A stretch of DNA of 64,000 bases. Origin: CAIYOL01 sp964494805. GTDB lineage: Bacteria > Planctomycetota > Phycisphaerae > Sedimentisphaerales > Anaerobacaceae. The stretch is from positions 310,001-374,000 of the forward strand of contig CAZBST010000001.1 in assembly GCA_964494805.1 (NCBI GenBank), in the 5' to 3' direction. Below, one piece after another: positions 17,142 through 24,913 of the stretch. Within the stretch, counting starts at the first letter, position 1. Each line of letters opens with the position of its first letter. The translations under genes and the position numbers were made by a program. The notes below the pieces were generated by a model. It saw nothing but the letters and a program-made list of their open reading frames with translations. It did not search any database and was not told where the DNA came from.

Positions 17142-18792
17142 GAGCGTGGCGGTGGTGAAAAGTCTTATTTTTGCAATTACGCTGGGTATATCGGTGTTCT
17201 TAGCAGGATGTGAGGAATTTGCTAAGGAAGAGGATTTCTATACTGTAAAGACCCAGCCTCAGCAGACACGCCAGATACAGACGCTAAAGCTGGAGCCAAG
17301 CCGTCAAGATGGCTTACGCCAGACCGATGGGAACGAGCCTGTAGATGTGAACAAACCGGCCCAAAAGGAGATTGGGCTGAGCATAGAGCAGTGCCGGGCG
17401 ATGACGCTGACGAACAATTTGGACTTGAAAGTTCAGTTGATAGCGCCGGCGATAGCGGCCCAGAAAGTAAGCGAGGAAGAGGCCAAGTTCGAGTCATCAT
17501 TTTTCTCAAATCTGTCTTACGAGGACATAAAGCAGCCGGCTTCGGTGCTGGTTAGCGAAGTTACGCAATATAAGAGTTTCAACACTGAGCTTGGGGTCGA
17601 TATTCCGCTACGGACAGGTGGAAAACTGACATTCGATATTGCCGACAACCGGACGAGGACGGATTACGTAAACTACTCTGCGATAACTTCACTTTCGATA
17701 AGCCAGCCGTTGCTGCAGGGGGCCGGCAAAAGGGCAAACACTCATTCGATACGGATAGCTGAATACGAGCGCCGGATAACCGACGCACAGACCAAGCTCG
17801 AGGTGATACGGGTTCTTGCCAACGCCGACCGCGGGTACTGGCGGCTTTATGCGGCAAGGCGAGAGCTCGAAGTCCGCAAAAAGGAATACGAGCTTGCGCA
17901 GGTCCAGCTGAAACAAACGCGGAGGATGGTCGAAGTGGGCGAAAGAGCGGAAGTCGAGGTCGTTCGTTCCGAAGCTGGTGTAGCGGAGCGATTGCAAAAT
18001 ATCATCATAGCAGAAAATGAGCTGCGCAACAGGGAACGAGAGCTGAAACAGATAATGAACGAAGCGGGACTGACGATGGGGACGCCGACGGTAGTCGTGC
18101 CGACTACTGAGCCGGACCCGGTGCTTTATGAGCTTAATAGGCCGATGTTGACAGCACTGGCCGTCGAGAACCGGATGGAAATGCTCGAAGTGGAACTGCA
18201 GATTGCGGAGGACATCAGCACGGTCGATTTCTACAAGAACCAGGCTCTGCCGCTTGTGACGATGGATTATACGTATCGGCTCAATGGTCTTGGGGCAACA
18301 AGAAGCGACGCATACGATATGATGGACAATATGGATTTCAGGGACCACGTGGGGGGGTTGAAAGTGGTGATTCCTTTGGGCAACAAGGCGGCCAAAAGCC
18401 GTCTGATGCAGGCGTTTTATCAGAGAAGACAGCGGTTGGTAAGCAAGGAAAATCGCAGGACCTTGATAGAAAAAGAGGTGCTGGCCGCTGCCGACCAGAT
18501 AGAAACGAATTGGCAGAGCATCCTTGCGAGCAGACAAAATGCAATACTTGCCGGCAGATTGTATGAAGCTGAGAAAAGACAATTTGAAGTCGGGCTTCGC
18601 ACATCGACCGACGTCCTTGATGCGCAGGCGAAATTTGCAAACGCCCAAAGCGATGAGATAAAAGCTCTGACCGAATACCAGATAGCGCAGATTGATTTGG
18701 CTTATGCAACGGGAATGCTTTTGGGGGCAGACAAAGTTCACTGGGAGCCGATTGTCCCTTCCGCTGATGCAAATGCCACAGAGCCGGAGTGA
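17134..18792 (+). CDS. TolC-family outer-membrane lipoprotein
   Basis: The 552-residue protein has a lipoprotein signal peptide with lipobox LAGC and Cys26. It shows the internal duplication of TolC-type efflux channels: two halves each with beta strands and long helices, SLSISQPLLQGAGKRAN in the first and VGLRTSTDVLDAQAKFANAQ in the second. The latter is the usual C-terminal signature. The protein would form the trimeric duct for the preceding adaptor and ABC complex. The operon ends here; a noncoding repeat region follows. Confidence 0.88.
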   Translation: MSRSVAVVKSLIFAITLGISVFLAGCEEFAKEEDFYTVKTQPQQTRQIQTLKLEPSRQDGLRQTDGNEPVDVNKPAQKEIGLSIEQCRAMTLTNNLDLKVQLIAPAIAAQKVSEEEAKFESSFFSNLSYEDIKQPASVLVSEVTQYKSFNTELGVDIPLRTGGKLTFDIADNRTRTDYVNYSAITSLSISQPLLQGAGKRANTHSIRIAEYERRITDAQTKLEVIRVLANADRGYWRLYAARRELEVRKKEYELAQVQLKQTRRMVEVGERAEVEVVRSEAGVAERLQNIIIAENELRNRERELKQIMNEAGLTMGTPTVVVPTTEPDPVLYELNRPMLTALAVENRMEMLEVELQIAEDISTVDFYKNQALPLVTMDYTYRLNGLGATRSDAYDMMDNMDFRDHVGGLKVVIPLGNKAAKSRLMQAFYQRRQRLVSKENRRTLIEKEVLAAADQIETNWQSILASRQNAILAGRLYEAEKRQFEVGLRTSTDVLDAQAKFANAQSDEIKALTEYQIAQIDLAYATGMLLGADKVHWEPIVPSADANATEPE

Positions 18793-19019
18793 ACGAGAGG
18801 TAATCCGAAATTGGCTTTGTTTGGGTTTGTTTTCACCAAGTGTCCAATTTCATTTTTTCGCTGTAACTTCTTGTCCTGATTGTAGTTATAAACACTTGGC
18901 TTTTTGGGAAATTGGGTTCGTTTTGCATAATTAACTCTTTTTTGATTGAAGTTTCCTTTCAGCGCAGAGAGTCTCTGCCGGGGTTTGCGGCTGCCGTATG
19001 AAAGGCGAGGCAAACGCCG
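18793..19019. repeat. noncoding repeat-type sequence after the export operon
   Basis: The stretch holds CCAAGTGTCCAA (18837-18848), closely repeated as CCAAGTGTCCAAA at 60523 and CCAAGTGTCTAAA at 60657. It also has a perfect palindrome GCAGAGA-G-TCTCTGC near 18964. A minus-strand frame across it is rich in Lys, Asn and Gln, in a style I associate with translated interspersed repeats; I do not call it a gene. Confidence 0.4.
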
Positions 19020-19113
19020 CTAAAGAATCAAAATATTAAGTCGTTTCTGACCCGAGCCGCCGGCTCCACGACCTTGCCCTGCTGGGCGAAATGCGTTCAT
19101 CTACTGATGAACG
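19020..19113 (-). ncRNA. candidate structured small RNA with three hairpins
   Basis: Reading the minus strand from about 19113, three stem-loops follow each other. The first is CGTTCATC/GATGAACG with an AGTA loop (19094-19113). The second is GCCC/GGGC with an AGCA loop (19076-19087). The third is a larger stem: GTCGT/ACGAC (19040-19044 with 19068-19072) closing GAGCC/GGCTC. After the last stem comes a T-rich tail. A near-consensus promoter lies immediately upstream and would start transcription at the base of hairpin 1. I do not recognise the family; it does not look like SRP, 6S, tmRNA or RNase P RNA. Confidence 0.5.
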
Positions 19114-19119
19114 GGAGGG

Positions 19120-19147
19120 ATTATACCAAATTTCGGGGAAAAATCAA
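19120..19147 (-). promoter_or_regulatory. strong sigma-70-like promoter driving the candidate small RNA
   Basis: On the minus strand TTGATT (19147-19142) and a perfect TATAAT (19125-19120) are 16 bp apart. The predicted start point, 6-7 bases further, coincides with the first base of the first hairpin. Confidence 0.55.
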
Positions 19148-19295
19148 GCTAAAAGTTGCTTATGCACCTAAGGCACGCTTCGCACACCAGCAAATTTTGG
19201 GTTGAGAGTTAGTGGAATTTTCGGTAGAATGTGAAAGAAGAAAGCAAGAAGCTGTAAACTACGGTTCGGACCTATTGCAAAGGAGGAACTATAAG

Positions 19296-20255
19296 ATGAA
19301 TCTTAAAACAAAAATAATAATCGTATTTCTGCTGGATACGCTGCCTATGGCGCAGGCGGCGCAGGACATGCCCAAACAAAATCGGCCTCTTATGGCTGAT
19401 GTAACGGGGCCATACTTAGGACAAACCCCTCCGGGTGATACGCCTGTGGTTTTTGCCCGCGGAATCGTTTCCACCGATGGCCTCGAACATAGCCCGGCAG
19501 TATTCTCTCCCGATGGTAATGAAGTGTACTGGATCACGGCCCGGCCGCCGGGACCTAATAACAGCGATTGGCTTAGTCAGGCAATGACCATGCGACGCGA
19601 GAACGGTCGCTGGTCCGTGCCTTACGTCGCTCCATACGATATAACCATGCTTTCGGCTGACGGTCGCCGGGGCTATTTCAGGTCGCTTGAAGACAATGAT
19701 ATTTGGGTTGTCGAGAAGGATGGTGATAATTGGGGCAAGCCCAAGTGTCTCAATTTCGTGACACAACACCCGGAATTGAAGCTTGCCGCTGATCCCTCGA
19801 TTGCATACAACGGTACGCTCTATTTTGTAGGCAACGCTAAAGGTCTTAGAACCCGCAACAAATACGGCATCTATCGGACGAAACTTGTCAACGGTGAATA
19901 CGCCAAGCCGGAGTTACTCCCCCCCAGCATTAACATGCCTGGCTTTCTGAACTGGACGCCATTCATCGCGCCTGACGAGAGCTATCTTATTTTTTCATCG
20001 GATCGTAGAGGCCAATTTGGAGAAGGCGATTTGTATATCAGTTTTCATAACATCATCGCAGATACATGGTCTGAACCAATTAATATGGGAGGGCCAATAA
20101 ATACTGGGTCTCAAGAACGATTGCCAGGGGTTAGTCCTGACGGCAAGTATTTATTCTTCACTCGCTGGACGCCAGATCACAATCAAGACGTTTTTTGGGT
20201 GAGCGCAAAAGTAATTTATGAATTAAAAAGAAAATATGAAATGAAGAAGGAATAA
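19296..20255 (+). CDS. secreted PD40 / TolB-like beta-propeller protein
   Basis: The 319-residue protein has a signal peptide (about 1-22, ending AQAA). It contains repeated propeller blades of the WD40-like PD40 type: SPAVFSPDGNEVYW, TPFIAPDESYLIFSSDRRG and LPGVSPDGKYLFF. Such proteins are usually periplasmic or secreted, and in planctomycetes often accompany sugar or peptide degradation. The frame is open from 19212, but AAGGAGG at 19280 fixes the ATG at 19296. No partner is clear; the next gene starts 59 bp later. Confidence 0.8.
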   Translation: MNLKTKIIIVFLLDTLPMAQAAQDMPKQNRPLMADVTGPYLGQTPPGDTPVVFARGIVSTDGLEHSPAVFSPDGNEVYWITARPPGPNNSDWLSQAMTMRRENGRWSVPYVAPYDITMLSADGRRGYFRSLEDNDIWVVEKDGDNWGKPKCLNFVTQHPELKLAADPSIAYNGTLYFVGNAKGLRTRNKYGIYRTKLVNGEYAKPELLPPSINMPGFLNWTPFIAPDESYLIFSSDRRGQFGEGDLYISFHNIIADTWSEPINMGGPINTGSQERLPGVSPDGKYLFFTRWTPDHNQDVFWVSAKVIYELKRKYEMKKE

Positions 20256-20314
20256 ATTTTCTAAAGAAGACAGTTTTAGTCCGATAGATTTTAACTTCTA
20301 AAAAGGGAGTTATT

Positions 20315-21343
20315 ATGAAAAATTCAAAAAAATTATTTAAAGCACATGATGGGCTAAAACGATTCATTTTTCTTAACCTTTGCTGTATAAGTTTATGTTG
20401 TAACGCGATTTGTAAAAATGACACCGAATTAAGTGGGAAAATAGAAAGTTTAGCAAGTACCGAAAAGTACAAATATACAATAACACATTCATTTAAGAAA
20501 GTTGGTGAAGGAGAAAAAGTAAAACAGATATATTTTGCAGTGCCACAGTCAAATGATTATCAGGAAATATCAAACTATTATATTAGTAAAGGAAAATTGC
20601 TTACAGATAATGTGACCGGTGAATATTATGCAATGTGGGATGTTTCAGATGACATGAGTACTGAATCAGGAGAATGGTTTGAATTTTCTATTGAATTTGA
20701 TTACATCCCTAAATCATCAGAATACCAAACTCATATAGTTGATGAGATTTATCCTTATGATACAACTTCAAGTATTTATAAAATGTACACGCAAAATTAT
20801 TATGGAGTTTTTGTTAAGGATAATCCGGTATTGATGAAAGTAAGCCAAGAAATTTGGGACACATCTGCAGATATATACGATTATGCAAAAAAGTGTTTAG
20901 AGTATACTGTCGCTAATTTTTCATACAAAAAGAATGGTTCTATGTTACTTTCATATACATTAGAAAACAGAGGCGGTGATTGCGGGAATCTGGCTGGTGT
21001 ATTTATCTCATTATTACGAACCCAAAATATACCTTCACGATTGGTCATTTTTCGTGAACATGTATGGGCTGAATTTTATCTTGAAAACTATGGTTGGATA
21101 CCAGCCGATCCTACTTTCAACCTATTTGGAAAAGCGCCAGCCGGATATAGCGGCCAGATTGCATGGTCAAATAATATCGTTTATCATGTTATAGATCCAT
21201 CCGGGTCGCCAAAAACTCTTTGGCATCTTGCCAATTTTTTACACCTTTTTGTACCCACTCCACCCGATACCCAACATCGTGGTTATGAGTGCGATATTAA
21301 AATGTCTAAAAAAGATATAATCCGTGATAAGTATCGGATGTAA
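20315..21343 (+). CDS. secreted transglutaminase-like protein
   Basis: The 342-residue protein has a basic N-terminus and hydrophobic signal segment (about 15-35). A transglutaminase/protease-like core carries the Cys-His-Asp triad: RGGDCGNLAG (Cys223), FREHVWAEF (His249) and WIPADPTFN (Asp265). Members act as proteases, amidases or cross-linkers, so the reaction is not certain. The gene is markedly A+T rich compared with its neighbours, which hints at transfer. The ATG is preceded by AAAGGGAG. Confidence 0.78.
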   Translation: MKNSKKLFKAHDGLKRFIFLNLCCISLCCNAICKNDTELSGKIESLASTEKYKYTITHSFKKVGEGEKVKQIYFAVPQSNDYQEISNYYISKGKLLTDNVTGEYYAMWDVSDDMSTESGEWFEFSIEFDYIPKSSEYQTHIVDEIYPYDTTSSIYKMYTQNYYGVFVKDNPVLMKVSQEIWDTSADIYDYAKKCLEYTVANFSYKKNGSMLLSYTLENRGGDCGNLAGVFISLLRTQNIPSRLVIFREHVWAEFYLENYGWIPADPTFNLFGKAPAGYSGQIAWSNNIVYHVIDPSGSPKTLWHLANFLHLFVPTPPDTQHRGYECDIKMSKKDIIRDKYRM

Positions 21344-21349
21344 TTAATC

Positions 21350-21454
21350 TTATGCTGCGAGCTGTTTTTCGAGTTGTTGTTTGGTTTTTTTGAGGTGTGA
21401 TTGAAATCTGCTGCCGCGCCGCGGGGGCTTAGTTTTTGGATTCGCAATAGCCAT
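21350..21454 (-). CDS. possible 34-residue basic small protein
   Basis: A short minus-strand frame encodes a basic peptide beginning MAIANPKTKPPRRG and ending in a Lys/Gln-rich amphipathic helix (LKKTKQQLEKQLAA). GAGG lies 9 bases before the ATG at 21454. A longer start at 21478 exists but lacks a ribosome site. The Pro/Arg linker followed by a short coiled coil looks like protein and not random sequence. No function is known to me. It could also be the relic C-terminus of a longer gene. Confidence 0.35.
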   Translation of the reverse strand: MAIANPKTKPPRRGSRFQSHLKKTKQQLEKQLAA

Positions 21455-21524
21455 AGGCGGTATCCTCGCCAGAAACATGGTTTTAAGAGGTTTAAAAAAA
21501 TATGCAAAAATACACAAATTTTGT

Positions 21525-21553
21525 TTGCAAGAAGGTTGTTATTAATATATACT
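21525..21553 (+). promoter_or_regulatory. sigma-70-like promoter of the membrane protein/regulator operon
   Basis: TTGCAA (21525-21530) and TATACT (21548-21553) are separated by 17 bp. The start would fall inside the palindrome listed next, 38 bp before the first gene. Confidence 0.6.
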
Positions 21554-21567
21554 TTATAATATAAAGT
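21551..21567. promoter_or_regulatory. perfect palindrome, likely operator for the winged-helix regulator
   Basis: ACTTTATA-A-TATAAAGT is a perfect 17-bp inverted repeat covering the -10 edge and transcription start. A third partial half-site, CTTTATA, follows at 21569. Binding here would block the promoter, and the operon encodes a winged-helix protein. Confidence 0.55.
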
Positions 21568-21590
21568 TCTTTATAAAAGGAGGCAAAAAC

Positions 21591-22268
21591 ATGAAAAATG
21601 AATACTCCAATGAAGAAACGAGACCTAAACAAGAAGGTATTGAAGAACAAAAAAATGCCGCTGAAGACATCAAGTTTATGCGGTCGGTAGTGGAGAAGAC
21701 GAGCAGACAATTCAGGGTCGATGGTCATATTTTAATTATGTGGGGCCTGTTATGTATGATTTGCTACACTGCGGCATATTTTTTCATAACACCTGAAGGT
21801 TACATGACAGATCAAGTTCGCAAGTGGATTTTGCCTGTTTACCTGTCTATGATGGCAATTGGAATCTGTTATACCATAATCGCCATTTCCATAGCGGTCA
21901 AACGCGAAAAAAAGAACGGATTCGTTCCGTATCTGCCAAAACAAATCACCCTGGTATGGTTCTTCATGGCGGCACACATTCTTGCATGGAGCATATTAGG
22001 TACGCTGACTAATAATTTCTGTGGGGGAGACCCAGGATTCATTGGGGCGATGGGGCTGAGCATCGCTTTAGGAGTAACCGGTATTTTTCATTCAAAGGAG
22101 TGGTTTTTCGGCGGAATTGTAATTTTCGCAGGAATGATGCTGACATATTTCGTAAGAGATTACGGCTATATTATCCTCGGCCTGGCAACAGGAGCCGGAT
22201 TGATTATACCGGCTGTAATCGTACAGAGGAATTCCCGTAAACAGGAAAAAGAAAATGAGCAAGCCTAA
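21591..22268 (+). CDS. multi-pass membrane protein co-operonic with a regulator
   Basis: The 225-residue protein has a charged cytoplasmic N-terminus (about 1-45), then about five or six membrane helices and a Lys/Arg/Glu-rich C-terminus. I do not recognise a family motif. AAAGGAGG precedes the ATG. The 3' end overlaps the regulator gene by 14 bases, so the two are coupled. Pairing of such a membrane protein with a small winged-helix regulator recurs in bacteria and may form a sensor or self-controlled module; function unknown. Confidence 0.6.
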   Translation: MKNEYSNEETRPKQEGIEEQKNAAEDIKFMRSVVEKTSRQFRVDGHILIMWGLLCMICYTAAYFFITPEGYMTDQVRKWILPVYLSMMAIGICYTIIAISIAVKREKKNGFVPYLPKQITLVWFFMAAHILAWSILGTLTNNFCGGDPGFIGAMGLSIALGVTGIFHSKEWFFGGIVIFAGMMLTYFVRDYGYIILGLATGAGLIIPAVIVQRNSRKQEKENEQA

Positions 22269-22554
22269 TCAGCCGAGGTTCGACGAGCTGATATTATCGA
22301 AAACCAGGTTAGGGATACTATCTGCTCTTATCGGCGGTGATAAATTGGAGTTTACTTATCTGCGCAATGCTCTCGAGCTGTCCGATGGCAATCTTAGCGT
22401 CCAGATTCGTAAGCTGGAAGAAGCGGGCTATATAAAAGTAGAGAAGATTTTTGTCGAGCGAAAGCCCAAAACATTTTGCAAAATTACCAGCAAAGGGCGA
22501 AAAGCCATAAAAAACCTGATTTGCAAACTCGAGACTTTGGCAAACTCTGATTAG
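22255..22554 (+). CDS. winged-helix transcriptional regulator
   Basis: The 99-residue protein is a single winged-helix DNA-binding domain. The motif KTRLGILSALIGGDKLEFTY and the recognition-helix region LELSDGNLSVQIRKLEEAGYI resemble the HTH_27/MarR-like group of small regulators. A wing follows (KVEKIFVERKPKTFCKIT). It probably controls its own operon through the palindrome at 21551. It ends without a clear terminator. Confidence 0.8.
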   Translation: MSKPNQPRFDELILSKTRLGILSALIGGDKLEFTYLRNALELSDGNLSVQIRKLEEAGYIKVEKIFVERKPKTFCKITSKGRKAIKNLICKLETLANSD

Positions 22555-22603
22555 AAAATTAAAAATCAAAATTTAAAAATAAAAATTGCGGAACTGTTTC
22601 GCA

Positions 22604-22661
22604 GGACTTTATTTTGCTGTTGGTTCCGGAGGCCGCGATGAGGAGCGTTAGTATTACGTAG
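22604..22661 (+). repeat. dispersed intergenic repeat, copy 1
   Basis: The core TTTTGCTGTTGGTTCCGGAG followed by GCCGCGATGAGGAGCG and TTAGTATTACG matches the family seen at 27.45, 30.88, 33.54, 34.0 and 36.28 kb. An A-rich module precedes it (22556-22595) as it does at 34.48 kb. Confidence 0.6.
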
Positions 22662-22668
22662 TAAATAA

Positions 22669-22687
22669 CCCCCAGCAGAGCTGGGGG
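22669..22687 (+). terminator. strong hairpin, possible terminator
   Basis: CCCCCAGC pairs perfectly with GCTGGGGG around an AGA loop. There is no T-run, so it may be a transcript-end stabiliser instead of an intrinsic terminator. A second GC hairpin (CCGGC/GCCGG) follows at about 22705. Confidence 0.4.
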
Positions 22688-22728
22688 CTAACCGATAAGG
22701 AAACGCCGGCAAGGCCGGGGTATTTGAG

Positions 22729-22756
22729 TTGACATTTCGCAAGAAGAGTGTAGAGT
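22729..22756 (+). promoter_or_regulatory. promoter of typA
   Basis: A perfect TTGACA (22729-22734) and TAGAGT (22751-22756) lie 16 bp apart, leaving a leader of about 60 bases. Confidence 0.55.
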
Positions 22757-22823
22757 AGCTATTTTTCACGAAAAGGATTAAGTCAAGTCCTGAATATACA
22801 CTAATCCATTTTGAGAGTCTGTT

Positions 22824-24683
22824 ATGTACTCGGATTATATTCGTAACGTAGCGATAATCGCTCATGTCGACCACGGTAAGACGACGCTGGTGGACCAGCT
22901 TCTCTACCAGTCGGGTATGTTCCGGCAGGAGGAGCTGGATAAACTGGCAGGCGGTGAACATAGATTGATTATGGATTCGAACCCGCTGGAACAGGAGCGC
23001 GGGATAACCATTCTGAGTAAAAACTGCGCGATTAACTATACGGATTTGCGGGGCGACGAATATAAAATCAATATAATCGACACGCCTGGGCACGCCGACT
23101 TCGGGGGGGAGGTCGAACGTGTTTTGGAAATGGCAAACGGGGTTCTTCTTTTGGTGGATGCCTTCGAAGGTCCTATGCCGCAGACAAAATTTGTGCTGAA
23201 TAAGGCGCTGGAACGGAAGCTTCGGCCGATAGTCGTAATCAACAAGATGGACCGTCAAAACAGCAGGCCGGATGATGTAGTCAACGAGGTATTCGATTTG
23301 CTTGTTCAACTCGGGGCCAATGATGAATCGCTGGATTTTCCTCTCGTTTACGCATCGGCGAAAGAGGGCTGGGCAACGACGGAAATCGACAATAAGACCG
23401 ACAATATGCAGGCGATATTCGAGACTATCATAAAAAACGTCCCCGCGCCCAAGGTTGTTGCCGATGCGCCGCTGCAAATGCTGGTGACGAGTCTGGAACA
23501 TTCGGATTACGTCGGTCGTATAGCGATAGGCAAGATTGCTGCTGGGCAGATAAGCGAGGGCCAGCGAGTAACGGTAATCGACAGGGAAGGACTGCATACC
23601 CAGCAGAAGGTTTTGCAGATTCATCAGTTCGACGGGCTTGGCCGAAGGCAGGTTTCAAATGTTCAGGCGGGCGATATATGCGCGATATCCGGGCTCGACC
23701 CTGTCGATATAGGCAATACTATCGCGTGTGCGGACAATCCTTCGAGACTCGCAGTCGTATCCGTCGATGAGCCGACGATGTCAATGACATTCAGGGTGAA
23801 CGACGGACCTTTTGCTGGCAGAGACGGCAAATACGTGACGAGCAGGCATATCGGAGAGAGACTGGCGAAAGAACTTCAACATAATGTGGCGCTTCGGGTC
23901 GAAGCCGGTCGGACGCCGGAGGAATTTATTGTTTCCGGCAGAGGACTGATGCATCTCGGGATTCTGCTGGAGAATATGAGGCGCGAGGGTTATGAGGTTT
24001 GCGTGGGAAAGCCGAATGTGATTTTGAAGATAGTTGACGGAAAGCGGCATGAGCCTATTGAGACACTTGCGGTGGATTGCCCGCTCGATTGTCAGAGTTC
24101 GGTGATGAGTCTTCTGGGCGAGAGGCGGAGCGAAATAGTCAGGATAGACGCGAAGAGCGGGGCAAGTGATTTTGTTAATATGGAATTTTTGATACCATCA
24201 AGGGGGCTGTTCGGTCTTCATGCGAGAATGATGAACGCAACGGCCGGGAGGGCTGTTATGCATCATACGTTCGAAAGATACGAGCTTATGCGAGGCGCGA
24301 TACCACAGCGCAAGTCGGGTGTGATGATAGCTACCACTATGGGACAAGTAACGGCTTATGCACTCGATGCTTTGTATGACAGGGGCGTTTTTTTTGTTGA
24401 GCCGGGTGAAAAAGTTTATGAGGGTCAGGTGGTCGGGGAGCACTGCAAGGAAAATGACATACCCGTAAACGTTGTGAGAAGCAAGCAACTAACCAATATC
24501 CGTGCGTCGGGCAAAGACGATGCGGCGAAGGTGAGACCTGCAAGGAAGATGAGTCTTGAGGCGACGATGGAATATATTCAGGAAGACGAGCTTGTTGAGA
24601 TTTGTCCTGATTCGATTCGCATCCGCAAACATCTGCTAAAAGAAGTGGACAGGCTAAGATACGCCCGCAAATCCTCCAAGTAA
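22824..24683 (+). CDS. typA: ribosome-associated GTPase TypA/BipA
   Basis: This translational GTPase of the EF-G superfamily aids large-subunit assembly and stress adaptation. The 619 residues show G1 AHVDHGKT, G3 DTPGHAD, G4 NKMD and G5 SAKEGWA. EF-Tu-like domain 2, domains III and V, and the TypA-specific C-terminal domain follow (QRKSGVMIATTMGQVTAYALDAL and GEHCKENDIPVNVVRSKQLTN). Full length. It is a single gene with its own promoter. Confidence 0.95.
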   Translation: MYSDYIRNVAIIAHVDHGKTTLVDQLLYQSGMFRQEELDKLAGGEHRLIMDSNPLEQERGITILSKNCAINYTDLRGDEYKINIIDTPGHADFGGEVERVLEMANGVLLLVDAFEGPMPQTKFVLNKALERKLRPIVVINKMDRQNSRPDDVVNEVFDLLVQLGANDESLDFPLVYASAKEGWATTEIDNKTDNMQAIFETIIKNVPAPKVVADAPLQMLVTSLEHSDYVGRIAIGKIAAGQISEGQRVTVIDREGLHTQQKVLQIHQFDGLGRRQVSNVQAGDICAISGLDPVDIGNTIACADNPSRLAVVSVDEPTMSMTFRVNDGPFAGRDGKYVTSRHIGERLAKELQHNVALRVEAGRTPEEFIVSGRGLMHLGILLENMRREGYEVCVGKPNVILKIVDGKRHEPIETLAVDCPLDCQSSVMSLLGERRSEIVRIDAKSGASDFVNMEFLIPSRGLFGLHARMMNATAGRAVMHHTFERYELMRGAIPQRKSGVMIATTMGQVTAYALDALYDRGVFFVEPGEKVYEGQVVGEHCKENDIPVNVVRSKQLTNIRASGKDDAAKVRPARKMSLEATMEYIQEDELVEICPDSIRIRKHLLKEVDRLRYARKSSK

Positions 24684-24690
24684 TTGGCGC

Positions 24691-24806
24691 AACGGGAAAA
24701 AAGGTATCCGAGCAGGAGGCAGCATTTCTATTTACGATTTTCGATTTACAATTTGCGATTTGAGTAGAGATTGCCGCGCTGCGCTGCGAAAGGCAACAAC
24801 AGCAAA
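24691..24806 (+). repeat. dispersed intergenic repeat modules, copy 2
   Basis: The 24-base segment 24692-24715 (GGGAAAAAAGGTATCCGAGC core) is identical to 27511-27534. It is followed by an AT-rich module reading TTTACGATTTTCG-ATTTACAATTTGCG, then a module ending GGCAACAACAGCAAAT that matches the 27.60 and 30.95 kb copies. Confidence 0.6.
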
Positions 24807-24913
24807 TATCCTTGAGATATGGTCGGGTTTTGGTATATTCTGAATTTTAAAAGAATATAAGGACAATTCGGGAGTTGAAAAAGCAACAGATAAGGTGAGT
24901 TTTGGGGACAAGA

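Noticed and set aside
18738..19013. 91-codon minus-strand frame rich in Lys, Asn and Gln
   Set aside because: Looks like a translated interspersed repeat and overlaps the TolC-like gene end.
19020..19113. tmRNA, SRP RNA or RNase P RNA
   Set aside because: The GCCGGCTCCAC end first recalled a tmRNA 3' end, but there is no T-loop or partner half, and the SRP and RNase P cores are missing.
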